From Diploptera punctata (taxonomy: Eukaryota; Arthropoda; Insecta; Blattodea; Blaberidae): a stretch of DNA of 64,000 nucleotides. Position numbers and translations under genes: made by a program. Shown here one piece after another: positions 31,778 to 41,929 of this stretch (positions within the stretch are counted from its first letter, which is position 1; each line of letters starts with the position of its first letter). The notes beneath the pieces are model-generated. The model ran no database searches. It saw only the letters and a program-made list of their open reading frames with translations, and was not told the origin of the DNA. Location: NCBI GenBank assembly GCA_030220185.1, contig JASPKZ010009659.1, forward strand, positions 1-64,000. Reading direction: 5' to 3'.

Positions 31778-32627
31778 TAAGGTAGAAATATTTTTATCAC
31801 TCACCTCATATTGTTCTTCTTATTTGATTATAAACTAGTTTCGGAACATAGTTTTCTGTTCCATCCTCAGTATCGTCACGACCGTTGTTCTGTCATCTTG
31901 AAGAGCTGTCCTTCTCTCCTTCCATTGGCTGACTGAAAAACTTCGAAACCAGGTCATTCTCACCGGGAATTTCAAAATTCATTCATTTCTTCTCTTCGCT
32001 CTTTTTGAATGTAGACCTTTTCCCAAACAGTAAGTTCTTTAGGTTTTTCTATTTGTTTTAATAATTTAGCTTCTTTCTCGATAAGATGTTTTTCAGACCA
32101 TGCATGGGCAGCCACTGCAGATTTTTCTACTTCCCCTTTCTTGACATTCCTGAGATGTTCTTTCACTCTCGTTTAAAATTTCTTTTAGTTTTTCCTATGT
32201 AGAATTTCTCACATTCTTCACATTTAATTTGATAAATCCCTGATTTGTTTTCTTCTTTAATTTTCTCATTCTTATTAGGTCTAATCAGTCTACTGATGCT
32301 GTAGTCATTTTTGGGTGCTAACCTTATGTTGAAATCTTTAAAAATTTTTTGAAACTTGTGGTGTTTTAATGGATGATATGTGAATTTTCTAAATTTTACA
32401 TTATCTTCTTCTACTTTTAGAAGAGTGCTTTGATTAATAAATTTTTGTCTTTTGAACATGTTTATTTTTTTTGAGTATCATTTTTATTGCAAAACCATTT
32501 TTCGTGGCTACATTGATTATGTGTTCTTTTTCTTTTCCATAATTTTCTTTGTTCATTGGTATGTTCACTAATCTATGTGTCAAACTATTGAAAACTGCTT
32601 CTTTGTGAGCTATGTGATTGAAACCTT
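31778..32627 (-). mobile_element. PLE-E, 3' copy with GIY-YIG tail
   Basis: The minus strand, from about 32600 down, encodes EKIFKDFNIRLAPKNDYSIS, then GIYQIKCEECEKFYIG (GIY-YIG with C-x2-C), KTKRNF, KEHLRNVKKGEVEKSAVAAH and WEKVYIQKERR, with small frame breaks. It ends in a ribozyme arm near 31830. There is no RT domain. Confidence 0.8.
31830..31873 (-). ncRNA. hammerhead-like ribozyme, PLE-E
   Basis: Stem I AUA/UAU, CUGAGGA (N7 is G), extra U, stem II GGAACA/UGUUCC (6 bp), GAAA, palindromic stem III ACUAGU, then U. All invariant bases are present. Confidence 0.55.
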
Positions 32628-32641
32628 GGTAGATTTATGTT

Positions 32642-33315
32642 TTAAATTAATATTGGGAAGTAAACATTATGAGGTTATATCATTAATAGTGAGTGGAGAA
32701 CATATTTTAATCGACTCATCTCATACATTTTCAAACTTCTTTGATACCGACGGTTTCAGACAATATCATGTCCTTCATCAGTCATGGCGTCCACTGATGA
32801 AAGTCCGTGATTGTTGATTTCTTTAATGACATCACCTCTTGTGCTGCCATCTTTTGTTGGGATTATAAATTTGTAATTAAATTTTTATCCACCGGAATAT
32901 CGAAATTCATAGATCGATATTTATTCTTCTGAATGAATATAATTTCCCAAATTGTCAATTCCAACGGTTCATCCAACTGTTTTAAAAGTTAAAATTGGAA
33001 AAGAAGCAAAACTTTTAAAACAGTTGGATAAACCGTTGGAATTGACAATTTGGGAAATGATATTCATTCAGAAGAATAAATATCGATCTATGAATTTCGA
33101 TATTCCGGTGGATAAAAATGTAATTACAAAGTTTATAATCCCAACGAAAGATGGGAGCACAAGAGGTGATGTCATTAAAGAAATCAACAATCACGGAATT
33201 TCATCAGTGGACGCCATGACTGATGGACATGATATTGTCTGAAACCGTCGGTATCAAAGAAGTTTGAAAATGTATGAGGTGAGTCATTAAAATATGTTCT
33301 TCACTCACTATTAAT
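32642..33315. mobile_element. PLE-A foldback with ORF tail on both arms
   Basis: Target copies GGTAGATTTATGTT at 32628-32641 and 33316-33329. Plus strand 32985-33242 encodes EAKLLKQLDKPLELTIWE, MNFDIPVDKN and AMTDGHDIV then TGA. The left arm holds an intact ribozyme core; the right core has a 3-bp deletion. Confidence 0.8.
32742..32784 (-). ncRNA. hammerhead-like ribozyme, PLE-A
   Basis: UGA/UCA, CUGAUGA, extra A, GGACA/UGUCU, GAAA, ACC/GGU, A. Full core. Confidence 0.55.
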
Positions 33316-33515
33316 GGTAGATTTATGTTCCACAACCTGGATGTCGGTGTCAGCTCCATCCTGTGGTTGGCCAAAGAACGTCCAAACAAGGTTATGCTAC
33401 GTCGGCATTTCAAAATTCATAACTCTGTTTTTGTTCTGAATATACATTTTTTGAAGTTTTTATTATTAATTTAACACTTCACACTGAAGGATAAATTATA
33501 TTTGAAGAGAAAAAT

Positions 33516-35171
33516 AGATGGAAAGGTTACTTTAATCAGCTATTAAATGTACATACAGAACAGGACATTGAGGAGGATAAGTTACAGACAGCAGCAAAAT
33601 GCTAGTCGCAGAGCCAAGTGCATTAGAGGTTGAAATGGCGATTGAAAAATTGAAGATGTATAAAGCATCAGGTTCAGATGAGACCAGCAGAACTGATAAA
33701 ATCAGGGGGAGAAAAATTGATGGACAAGATACGCTGGTTGCTTAGTATGATTTGGGAAAAAGAAGCTCTTCCAGATGAATGGAAGGAATCAATTATCTTA
33801 CCAATTTATAAGAAAGGAGATAAAACTGATTGCAAAACTACAGGGGCATCTCATTACTTTCAACTTCGTACAAAATTCTAACAAATATATTAGTAAGCAG
33901 ACTTACTCCCTATATTGATGACATTCTAGGAGATCATCAATGTGCATTTAGAAGAAACAGGTCTACAACAGATCAGATTTTCAGTATAAGACAGATTTTA
34001 GAGAAGAAATGGGAATATAATGGTACTGTACATCAACTATATGTAGACTTCAAAAAAGCATATGATTCAATAAGAGGGAGAAGTTATATAGTATCCTGCT
34101 GGAGTTCGGAATTCCTAAAAAGTTGGTTAGACTTATACGAATGTGTCTAAATGGCTCAAAGAGTAGGGTGCGTGTAGGCAAACAGTTTTCAGACACTTTT
34201 GAAATCCAGAATGGGTTGAAGCAAGGAGATGCACTATCTCCTCTACTATTTAATTTTGTACTAGAGCATGCCATTAAATCTTTAGAGAATGAGGAAGGCT
34301 TACAACTCAATGGTATTAATAAGCTGTTAGTTTATGCTGATGTATGTAGTACTACTGGCCGATAGCGAGGAGATACTAAAGGCCAACACGCACACACTAT
34401 TGAGTAACACTAAGAAATTAGGACTGGAAGTAAATATCAGTAAAACTAAATATATGGTCACACGTAGAAATTCAGTATATAATGGAAATGGACAGCTAAT
34501 GACAAATGAGGGAAATTTTCAGGAAGTGGCTGAATTCAAATACCTAGGAACAATAATCACAAATAGGAATGAGATGCCCAAAGAAATTAAACATAGACTC
34601 AATTCTGGAAATGCTTGCTATTATGCATTGCAGAGACTTTTGATGTCCCAACTCCTTTCAAAAAACGTTAAGCTGAAAATATATAAAACTATTATTCTAC
34701 CAGTTATATTATATGGGTGCGAAACATGGACTCTTACTTTAAGGGAGGAAAGGAGATTACGAGTATTTGAGAATAAAGTTCTTAGGAAAATTTTTGGACC
34801 AAAGAGAGATGAACAGACAGGTGAATGGAGAAGACTACATAACAATGAACTACATGGTCTTTATAGGAAGCCAGATATAATAAGAACAGTTAAGTCTCGT
34901 AGACTGCGATGGGCAGGACATGTTGCACGTATGGGGAATGAAAGACGTGCATGGAAGCTTCTTGTAGGAAAGCCAGAGGGAAAACGCCCAGTTGGTAGGC
35001 CAAGAATGAGGTGGGAGAACAACATTAACTATGATTTGAGGGAAGTAGATTATACAGGGAATGATTGGAAAGCATTAGCTCAGGATAGAGATGTATGGAG
35101 AGCTTATGTCCGTGCGGCCATGAACCTTCGGGTTCGATAGTGCCAGTGAGTAAGTAAGTGAGTAAGTAAGT
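33516..35171 (+). mobile_element. LINE K, longest copy
   Basis: 5'-truncated non-LTR element with an 11-bp duplication AAGAGAAAAAT (33505-33515, 35172-35182) and a (GTAA)n-type 3' tail. Its coding part is described separately. Related fragments are at 21090, 24040, 25690 and 47515. Confidence 0.85.
33630..35140 (+). pseudogene. LINE K reverse transcriptase
   Basis: RT motifs in order: SIILPIYKKGDKTDC, NYRGISLLSTSYKI, RNRSTTDQIFSIRQ, VDFKKAYDSI, NGLKQGDALSPLLFN, then YAD followed by a frame break (an extra T destroys the second Asp of YADD at about 34343), VVLLADS, AEFKYLGTIIT, ILYGCETWTLT and the tail RLRWAGHVARMG, KRPVGRPRMRWEN, WRAYVRAAMNLRV. Four or five single-base indels break the frame. 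The last 268 codons are continuous. Confidence 0.85.
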
Positions 35172-35430
35172 AAGAGAAAAATCTTCGCCTAGACCGAGAC
35201 TCGAACCTGGGACCTTTGGCTTTCCGGGCCAAATGCTCTACCAACTGAGCTACCGAGGCAAGTTGCGATCTAGACGCAGCTTTTTCTCTTTACAATGTAT
35301 AAAGAGAAAAATTTGCATCTAGATCGCAACTCGCTCGGTAGCTCAGTTGGTAGAGCATTTGGCCCAGAAAGCCAAAGGTCCTGGGTTCAAGTCTCGGTCT
35401 AGGCAATGATTTTTCTCTTCAAATATAATA

Positions 35431-36792
35431 GATTTTTTTCCCAAATAATCAGCTCTTTGTATTTTCTAACTGTTTTAATAATTTAGTGTCCAAATTTATA
35501 TTATGTTTTCAGACCAAACATGAGAAGCAACTGCAGATTTTTCTATTTCCCCATTTTTAATATTTCTTGTGTAATTTTTGGAAATCGAATATAACCTTCA
35601 TTTAACAGAAGACATCAAGAAATCTGAAACTCCTCCATATATTTTAAAACAAATGTCACTGGAAATGATAAATCTAAGATAACCCAGCTCCTGAATGGAT
35701 ACATATTTTTACAGATGGCTCCAGCCTACCAAATGATGGTGGCACTGGTGCTGGTGCAGTATGTCCACTTTTTTCCTTTTATCGTAAACTAAACACAAAT
35801 TCAACAAACTTTGATGGCGAAATTCTAGCAATTTTCTTAAGTTTACAAAATCTCTTATATCACATCCAAAAATTTACAAAAGTTGTAATTCTATGTGACT
35901 CCAAAGCAGCCATTCTTGCTATAACACGAGACACAACACCCAAAAGCATCAAAATTATCGAATGTCACCAAAATGATAAAACATTTATCCCGTCTACATA
36001 AAAAAGTTGTACTTCAATGGATTCCGGCCCATTGTGGAGTGACAGGCAATGAAATAGCCGATTTTCTAGCCAAGAAGGGTAGCAAAATTGTTTCAAAACC
36101 CAACTTCTGCTCCAGTTTCCTTTCACTCTATCAAAAGAATTATCTCAAATAAATACATCAATAAACTTAGAGAAGAATACACCACCAAAACATCCGGAAA
36201 GGAATGGGAAAATCTACAAGCTTATGACATTACTACATTACAAAGAAAATCTGCAGTAGCAACATTCAGACTGCTAACGGGACATGACTGCTTGAATAAA
36301 CACCTACACAGAATTGGCATAACAGATTCACCTAAATGCCCTTTTTGCAATTTAAATGAAGATATGGAAAGAAACCATCTCCTCCGTTGTCCAGCTTTTG
36401 TAGAAGAGACCAGCCTTTCTGCTAAATATTGGAGTGCAAGAGAGCGAATGATTTCATTATCAAGTGCTCGACATTAGATACCAACCATATTTCTTGTGTG
36501 TTCTAATTTTTAGGTTTTCTTTTTGTTTTTCCTATATATAGCTTTTCACAACCCGTGCATTTCAATTTGATATATTCCTGATTTTTATTTTTATCAGTTT
36601 TTTTTTTTTTGTTGGTTTTTATTAGTTTATTTAAACTGTAGTTGTTTTTCGGTGCTAATTTAATATTAAACTTCTCAAATATCTTTTGGAATTTATTGTG
36701 TACCCGAGGGTGGTATGTGAATTTTCTATATTTTTTCACAGGTGGTTTTGTTTGTTCACCTTTGTTATTTCCTCTGTTATATTTCAATTTCA
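35431..36792 (-). mobile_element. PLE-B fragment split by an RNase H LINE
   Basis: 35431-35572 and 36487-36792 join into the PLE-B GIY-YIG region in reverse (YIKLKCTGCEKLYIGKTKRK, KKYRKFTYHPRVHNKFQ). GIY is altered to EYI here. Confidence 0.7.
35573..36486 (+). mobile_element. RNase H-bearing LINE, 5'-truncated
   Basis: Target duplication ATATTTCTTGTGT (35560-35572, 36487-36499). All four RNase H acidic positions are seen across frames: FTDGSSL, NFDGEILA, ILCDSKAA, GNEIADFLA. A SGK.. region, TGHDCLNKHLHRIG and a C-x2-C-H-C knuckle follow, with TAG near 36475. Related to, but distinct from, 30535-31302. Confidence 0.8.
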
Positions 36793-36856
36793 CCTAAACG
36801 TCCCATCTCTCACAGAAATGTGTAAACAACAAAATTAATGATATAAAATATCTTAC

Positions 36857-37065
36857 TGTGCCGCAGGAATCAGAGCTTCCATGAAATAAATTGGCTGAAA
36901 TCCGCACTACTTCAGCTTCCATTTTGCATACTCCTGGGAACACGTCCGGATGCAATGGGTTTGTGTACGATGCTCGGCCATATACCTCTGTTAGTAATTT
37001 TATCAGTTCTGGGTTGAAATTATAAACAGCTCCCGATACAAAACCTCCTTTCCAATTAAAATCAC
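36857..37065 (-). CDS. Sply: S1P lyase exon 3
   Basis: Acceptor TTTTTTAACAG before 37065 and donor GTAAGA after 36857. A Gly codon is split with exon 2, then DFNWKGGFVSGAVYNFNPEL, YTNPLHPDVFPGVCKMEAEV and FHGSSDSCGT. NPLHPD-FPG--K-EAE and DSCG are diagnostic. 209 nt, ends phase 0. Clean. Confidence 0.95.
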
Positions 37066-37339
37066 CTGTTAAAAAACAAAACCATCATAACCACGTGAAA
37101 CAGTACAAAAAAAATAATTTAGGCTATTCCAACCTCAACGATTATGTCATTTTGTATGCAATTTATAGATTCATTATACAGCGTGTCAGAACTGCTATAT
37201 CCACCCCCATACTTAATAAGAAATGAACAACAGCAAAGAATTGAATTTCATATTTATAGAAAAGACACACATACTGACAACTACATAAAATCTTCAGGTT
37301 TTAATCATTTGTCACATAAACATGCAATTTTCAATAGTC

Positions 37340-37555
37340 TATTACACACAGTCAATATGCCCATTTCACCAATAAATATTTAAAATGGTCAACTAGTTTC
37401 TACAGCCAAGCTGTCATTCTCAATTGAGTCAATATCTGGTCTTGAGAATGACAGCTTGGCTGTAGAAACTAGTTGACCATTTTAAATATTTATTGGTGAA
37501 ATGGGCATATTGACTGTATATATATTTTAATATTGTATCACCAAGAAGATCAATT
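37340..37555. mobile_element. PLE-L short foldback
   Basis: Inverted arms around CAACTAGTTTCTACAGCCAAG, inserted in the PLE-C ORF (CACACAG.. side). The right arm has GGUC, UUGAGAA, ACAGC/GCUGU, GAAA, ACUAGU, U, GACC: a hammerhead layout with a decayed first core. Confidence 0.55.
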
Positions 37556-38354
37556 GTGTACTAAATCTATTACACAGATTGATAAATATTCCATTTAATG
37601 TAGAAGATTTGGTAATGAATATAATCATATTGTACATGTTGCTAAAATAAATGGTTTTGATGAAGACATAATAAAGAATAAATTAAAGAAATTTAAACAA
37701 CAGAAAAGGTTACAGGAATACACCACCTTACAACATGATTCCAAGAAAGATGTAAAATTCAAGAAATTTACTTACCATCCTGAAGTTCATAATAAGTTTC
37801 AAAAAATTTTCAGAAAATTTAATATAACATTAGCTCCAATAACAAATTCAGCCTGGGTAATCTTCTGTTAACTAATAATAAAGTTAACACTCCAGACAAC
37901 AAAAAATCTGGAATTTATCAAATTGATTGCAAAGATTGCAACAGGATATATATAGGAAAAACAAAAAGGAACTTGAAAACTCGTAAAAAGAACACTTCAG
38001 AAACATAAAGAATGGAGAAATTGAAAAATCAGCTATAGCAGCACATAGTTTATTAGAGCATCATAGAATTGAAAAAGAAGCAAAACTTTTGAAACATCTA
38101 TCCAAACCTTTGGATTTAACAGTTTGGGAAAAAATATATATTCAAAAAAAACCATACTAGAACCATGAACTTTGAGATTCTAGACAAACCGAGCTTGATT
38201 ACAAAGTTCTTCAAAAATACAACAGATGGCAGTTTAGAAAATGATTCATTCAAAAGAACACCAGATGGTAGTTTAGAAAATAATTCCTTCAAAAGAACAC
38301 CAGATGACAGTTTGGATAATTATCGGCAAAAGAAAAAAATTGACAGTCGTGAAG

Positions 38355-38405
38355 ACAGCTGACGATGGTGACAATGAATCGCTGATATTGCAGTGCTGTG
38401 TTAAA
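38355..38405 (+). ncRNA. decayed hammerhead-like motif, PLE-C
   Basis: ACAG/CUGU stem I, CUGACGA, a poor stem II, GAUA instead of GAAA, and a CUGCAG-type stem III followed by G instead of H. The same departures are seen at 13780, 61735 and 62595. Confidence 0.35.
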
Positions 38406-38455
38406 AAAACATAGAAGTGTGAGGTGGGAAGAAATCACAATTCATTTAATTCTTA

Positions 38456-38760
38456 TCCACCCCCTTCTTTATAATCTCATTAAGTACTTCATTATTCTTA
38501 GTATTCCAACCTTGTATGTTCCAAGTTGCCAAAATCATTGTCCTTTTTCTTAGCCAAAGTCTATGCCTATTGATCTGTCTGGCTTTCTCTCTCTTTGCAG
38601 GAAACATAATTATTTTTTATGGAATGGGTTGTCAGCCCTTTGCCAACCCCCACATTTGGGGGACCTAACCAGAGCCTCATTTGCCAGTTTTTGGGATTCC
38701 TATTGGGACTTCTCGGCTACCATAGTGGTCACGGGGAAACTAGTCCCCACCGTACATCAC
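38456..38760 (-). mobile_element. LINE endonuclease 5' fragment
   Basis: Minus strand 38545-38460 reads MILATWNIQGWNTKNNEVLN, the N-terminal motif of the apurinic-type endonuclease domain of non-LTR elements. The upstream part (38560-38740) is not identified. Confidence 0.5.
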
Positions 38761-38764
38761 CCCA

Positions 38765-39075
38765 ATAGGCTACAACATATTCGAAATACATATATCAGAC
38801 AAGAAATGGATGCACAAGAAACTGTTATCGAAAGGATAACAAAGAGAGCTTTAAAGTGGTATGGACATGTACAACGGATGTCGGAAGACCAGTGGCCTAA
38901 ACAGGTGTTAGATTGGATGGTACCAGGCAGAAAGAAGAGGAGGAGAAGTAGAAGAACATGGTATGAGGGAATATATGATGCCATGATGAAGAGTAGAATG
39001 GAAGAAGGACAATGGGAAGATAGGAATCTCTGGAAAGCAGGAATCAAGGGCGAACTGCTGTAAAGTGGAAACCTG
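38765..39075 (+). mobile_element. LINE delta 3' fragment
   Basis: LQHIRNTYIRQEMDAQETVI, ALKWYGHVQRMSEDQWPKQV and IKGELL then TAA. Same family as 23333-23955. Confidence 0.75.
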
Positions 39076-39227
39076 TATTAGGTAGGTATACAGTGTGTAC
39101 ATAAAAGAATATAGTAGTTTCAAGTAATAATATTGTAACTGAGATGAGGCATAGAGAAAGTTGTGTGTAGACTAAAATGAAATAGGAAAAAAAATACAGT
39201 TTTATATATTTCAAGAGAGAAATTTTT

Positions 39228-39301
39228 CACCTAGACCAAGACTCGAACCCGGGACCTTTGGCTTGCCGGGCCAAATGCTCTACCAACTGAGCTACCGAGG
39301 C
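39228..39301 (-). tRNA. tRNA-like gene, outer left
   Basis: GCCTCGGTAGCTCAG start, loop CCGGCAA, so anticodon GGC. The 3' acceptor base 72 is mutated. Confidence 0.4.
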
Positions 39302-39532
39302 GAGTTACGATCCAGATGCAAATTTTTCTCTTATATGCGTTGTAATTCCCTCTCGCCAAAGGCTTTTGAAACCATTGCTTCTATCTTTGCAAACGGCGGC
39401 TTCTTAGTTAAGAAGACATTTATTGGGAATTTAACATTACTTTATAAAGCTAGTAAGGCTTCTAATGATGTTTTTATTATTGATTTAACATTTCTCACTG
39501 AAAGATAAATTATATTTGAAGAGAAAAATTTT

Positions 39533-39606
39533 CGCCTAGACCGAGACTCGAACCCGGGACCCTTGGCTTTCCGGGCCAAGCGCTCTACCAACTGAGCTAC
39601 CGAGGC
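39533..39606 (-). tRNA. tRNA-like gene, inner left (GGA)
   Basis: Full cloverleaf with A-box TAGCTCAGTTGG, B-box GGTTCGAGTCT and loop CCGGAAA. Acceptor stem has one mismatch (C5-T68). Confidence 0.5.
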
Positions 39607-39714
39607 GAGTTACGATATAGACGCAAATTTTTCTCTTATATACGTTGTAATTCCCTATCTCCAAATGCTTTTGAAACCATTGCTTGAGAAAAATTTGCGT
39701 CTATATCGTAACTC

Positions 39715-39788
39715 GCCTCGGTAGCTCAGTTGGTAGAGCGCTTGACCCGGAAAGCCAAGGGTCCCGGGTTCGAGTCTTGGTCTAGGCA
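39715..39788 (+). tRNA. tRNA-like gene, inner right
   Basis: Mirror of 39533-39606, with CTTGACCCGGAAAGCC (one anticodon-stem change) and TCTTGG in the T stem. Confidence 0.45.
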
Positions 39789-40019
39789 AAAATTTTTCTC
39801 TTCAAATATAATTTATCTTTCAGTGAGGAATGTTAAATCAATAATAAAAACCTCAATAGAAGCCTTACTAGCTTTATAAAGTAATGTTAAATTCCCAATA
39901 AATGTCTTCTTAACTAAGAAGCCGCTATTTGCAAAGATAGAAGCAATGGTTTCAAAAGCATTTGGCGAGAGGGAATTACAACGCATATAAGAGAAAAATT
40001 TGCATCTAGATTGTAACTC

Positions 40020-40093
40020 GCCTCGGTAGCTCAGTTGGTAGAGCATTTGGCCCGGCAAGCCAAAGGTCCCGGGTTCGAGTCTTGGTCTAGGTG
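40020..40093 (+). tRNA. tRNA-like gene, outer right
   Basis: Mirror of 39228-39301 with the same GGC-type loop. Confidence 0.4.
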
Positions 40094-40169
40094 AAAATTT
40101 TTCTCTTCAAATATAATTTATCTTTCCGTGAGAAATGTTAAATCAATAATAAAAAACATCATAGTTTTA

Positions 40170-40355
40170 TATGTTTAATTAATGTTTGGAAATAAACATT
40201 ATGAGGTTATATCATTAATATTGAGTGGAGAACATATTTTTAATAACTCACCTCATACAATTTCAAAATTTCTTTGAAACAAATGGTCTTAAATCAAATA
40301 AATTTGAATTTGTATGAGGTCAGTTATTACAAATATGTTCTCCACTCAATAATAA
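40170..40355. mobile_element. PLE-A-like foldback, core lost
   Basis: Arms TTGAGTGGAGAACATATTT and its inverse near 40335-40350. The ribozyme segment is gone. Confidence 0.65.
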
Positions 40356-40371
40356 TCTTATTTTATTATTT

Positions 40372-40765
40372 AACTGATCGGCCGCGGTGGACTAGTGGTT
40401 ATGCTCCTTGCCTCTGGTCCCGAGGGTTGCGGGTTCAAACCCGGCCAGGGTCGATGGATTTTTTAGGACAGAAAAATCCAAGGAGCAAGTCGTTCGGGAG
40501 GGACTTTAAGCCGTGGGTCCCGAGTCTGAAAATTTTCAGGCTCGTAAAAGATCCTTAAGCCTGAATGAAAAGGGCTCTAAACAAAATTTACCGAATTTTC
40601 CCGTCCTAGTTTCTTAGATGTCAGCACGAGGCAGAACGCTGACCACGGACCACTCAAATGACATCTATACGAAAACAAGTGTAACTAAATTAGTATGGTT
40701 CAAATTCTTCCCTGTAGGGGGAGAGCGCCTAAATCTCTGTTGAGGGAAACATGGGCTTACAAGAT
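40372..40765 (+). mobile_element. SINE-4, full length
   Basis: tRNA-like head CGCGGTGGACTAGTGGTTATG (A-box) and GCGGGTTCAAACCCGGCC (B-box), followed by the GGAGGGACTTTAAGCCGTGG body seen at 25090. Confidence 0.75.
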
Positions 40766-41084
40766 ACAAGAAGATTGTTTTTTATTATTAATTTAACATT
40801 TCTCAATGAAAGATAAATTAAATTTGAAGAGAAAATTTTTTTTTTTTTAGGCGAAAATTTTTCTCTTCAAATTTAATTTATCTTTCATTGAGAAATGTTA
40901 AATTAATAATAAAAAACATCATTAGAGGCCTTACTGGCTTTTAAAGTAATGTTAAATTTCCAATAAATGTCTTCTTAACTAAGAAGCCGCCATTTGCAAA
41001 GATAGAAACAATGGTTTCAAAAGCATTTGGCGATAGGGAATTACAACGTATATAAGAGAAAAATTTGCGTCTAGAACGTAACTC

Positions 41085-41158
41085 GCCTCGGTAGCTCAGT
41101 TGGTAGAGCACTTGGCCCGGAAAGCCAAGGGTCCCGGGTTCGAGTCCCGGTCTAGGCG
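41085..41158 (+). tRNA. tRNA-like gene (GGA), best preserved
   Basis: All four stems pair (one acceptor mismatch), loop CCGGAAA, A-box TAGCTCAGTTGG, B-box GGTTCGAGTCC. Followed by GAAAAAAAAATTTTTCTCT, so a T-run Pol III terminator lies 15 bp downstream. Confidence 0.5.
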
Positions 41159-41395
41159 AAAAAAAAATTTTTCTCTTCAAATTTAATTTATCTTTCATTG
41201 AGGAAATGTTAAATTAATAATAAAAAACATCATTAGAGGCCTTACTGGCTTTTAAAGTAATGTTAAATTTCCAATAAATGTCTTCTTAACTAAGAAGCCG
41301 CCATTTGAAAAGATAGAAACAATGGTTTCAAAAGCATTTGGCGATAGGGAATTACAACGTATATAAGAGAAAAATTTGCGTCTAGATCGTAACTC

Positions 41396-41469
41396 GCCTC
41401 GGTAGCTCAGTTGGTAGAGCACTTGGCCCGGAAAGCCAAGGGTCCCGGGTTCGAGTCCCGGTCTAGGCG
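41396..41469 (+). tRNA. tRNA-like gene (GGA)
   Basis: Identical in sequence to 41085-41158 across the tRNA, with AAATTTTTCTCT downstream. Confidence 0.5.
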
Positions 41470-41490
41470 AAAATTTTTCTCTTCAAATTT

Positions 41491-41925
41491 ACAAGAAGAT
41501 TATTAACTGTTACTTAGCTTACTAAGTTTTGGTTTTTTCATGAATATGTATTTGATTCTATTTTCTTATTAAAATTGTTCCACGTACAAATTTGGATATG
41601 AGGATGAGAAATCGACAATCTGCAGATGGTGATAAGTTCCTCTTTAGGCTTATCAGAAGATAACCCTATGCATAACATGGTATTTATGATCTTATCTTAC
41701 TTCCTAACTTGCTCAATACTCAAATACCGGTACATAGTTTCCAATAAGAAATTTCCTTTAACTTTCATCACTTCCTTAAAATCTGACAAGAGTTCTTTGT
41801 TTCTATGCATTACAGTAGACCTCTTCATGACTCATTACACAGAATTATCCTTTGTTCTCCACATAATGCCTACTAACCACAATGTATGAATACTTTTTTT
41901 GTTATATCATTTCCTTTTTGAATTT
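41491..41925. other. intronic, nothing recognised
   Basis: No supported feature. Confidence 0.4.
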
Positions 41926-41929
41926 TAAG

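Larger units (their letters stand above)
31670..33450 (-). mobile_element. PLE-B host fragment with two PLEs at one target site
   Basis: 31672-31777 and 33316-33450 join into one PLE-B 3' part (Q-P-Q-D-G-A-D region in reverse). GGTAGATTTAT occurs three times, at 31767, 32628 and 33316, bracketing PLE-E and PLE-A in tandem. The host's own hammerhead-like core (CUGAUGA, minus) lies at about 31715-31755. Confidence 0.75.
33451..35430. mobile_element. tRNA-bearing repeat split by LINE K
   Basis: The host arm 33451-33515 and 35172-35430 together form the usual tRNA palindrome. LINE K sits exactly at the AGAGAAAAAT inverted repeat. Two tRNA-like copies follow: 35186-35259 (minus) and 35333-35405 (plus, one acceptor base missing). 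Confidence 0.75.
37140..38455 (+). mobile_element. PLE-C copy with RT end and GIY-YIG
   Basis: Encodes RNEQQQRIEFHIYRKDTHTD (after the RT palm), FDEDIIKNKLKKFKQQKR, KKFTYHPEVHNKFQKIF, GIYQIDCKDCNRIYIG and the NFEILDKPSLITKFF tail with a degenerate K-R-T-P-D-G-S-L-E-N repeat (about 38225-38320). Frames are broken several times. A foldback (37340-37555) interrupts it. It ends in the GAUA-type ribozyme relic. Confidence 0.75.
39205..40150. mobile_element. double-decker tRNA palindrome, two tRNA-like genes per arm
   Basis: About 945 bp with two-fold inverted symmetry. tRNA-like genes lie at 39228-39301 and 39533-39606 (minus) and at 39715-39788 and 40020-40093 (plus). Between the pairs the arms repeat the CTTCTATCTTTGCAAA and AAGACATTTATTGGGAATTT block. 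Arm identity is high, so the palindrome is recent. Confidence 0.8.
40770..41490. mobile_element. tRNA-bearing repeats, head-to-tail pair with a reduced left arm
   Basis: A left arm at 40775-40845 (tRNA deleted) faces two direct units with tRNA-like genes at 41085-41158 and 41396-41469. The two units are about 311 bp apart and nearly identical. Confidence 0.75.

Noticed and set aside
34050..34310. Minus-strand open frames across LINE K
   Set aside because: Antisense to conserved reverse transcriptase motifs on the plus strand.
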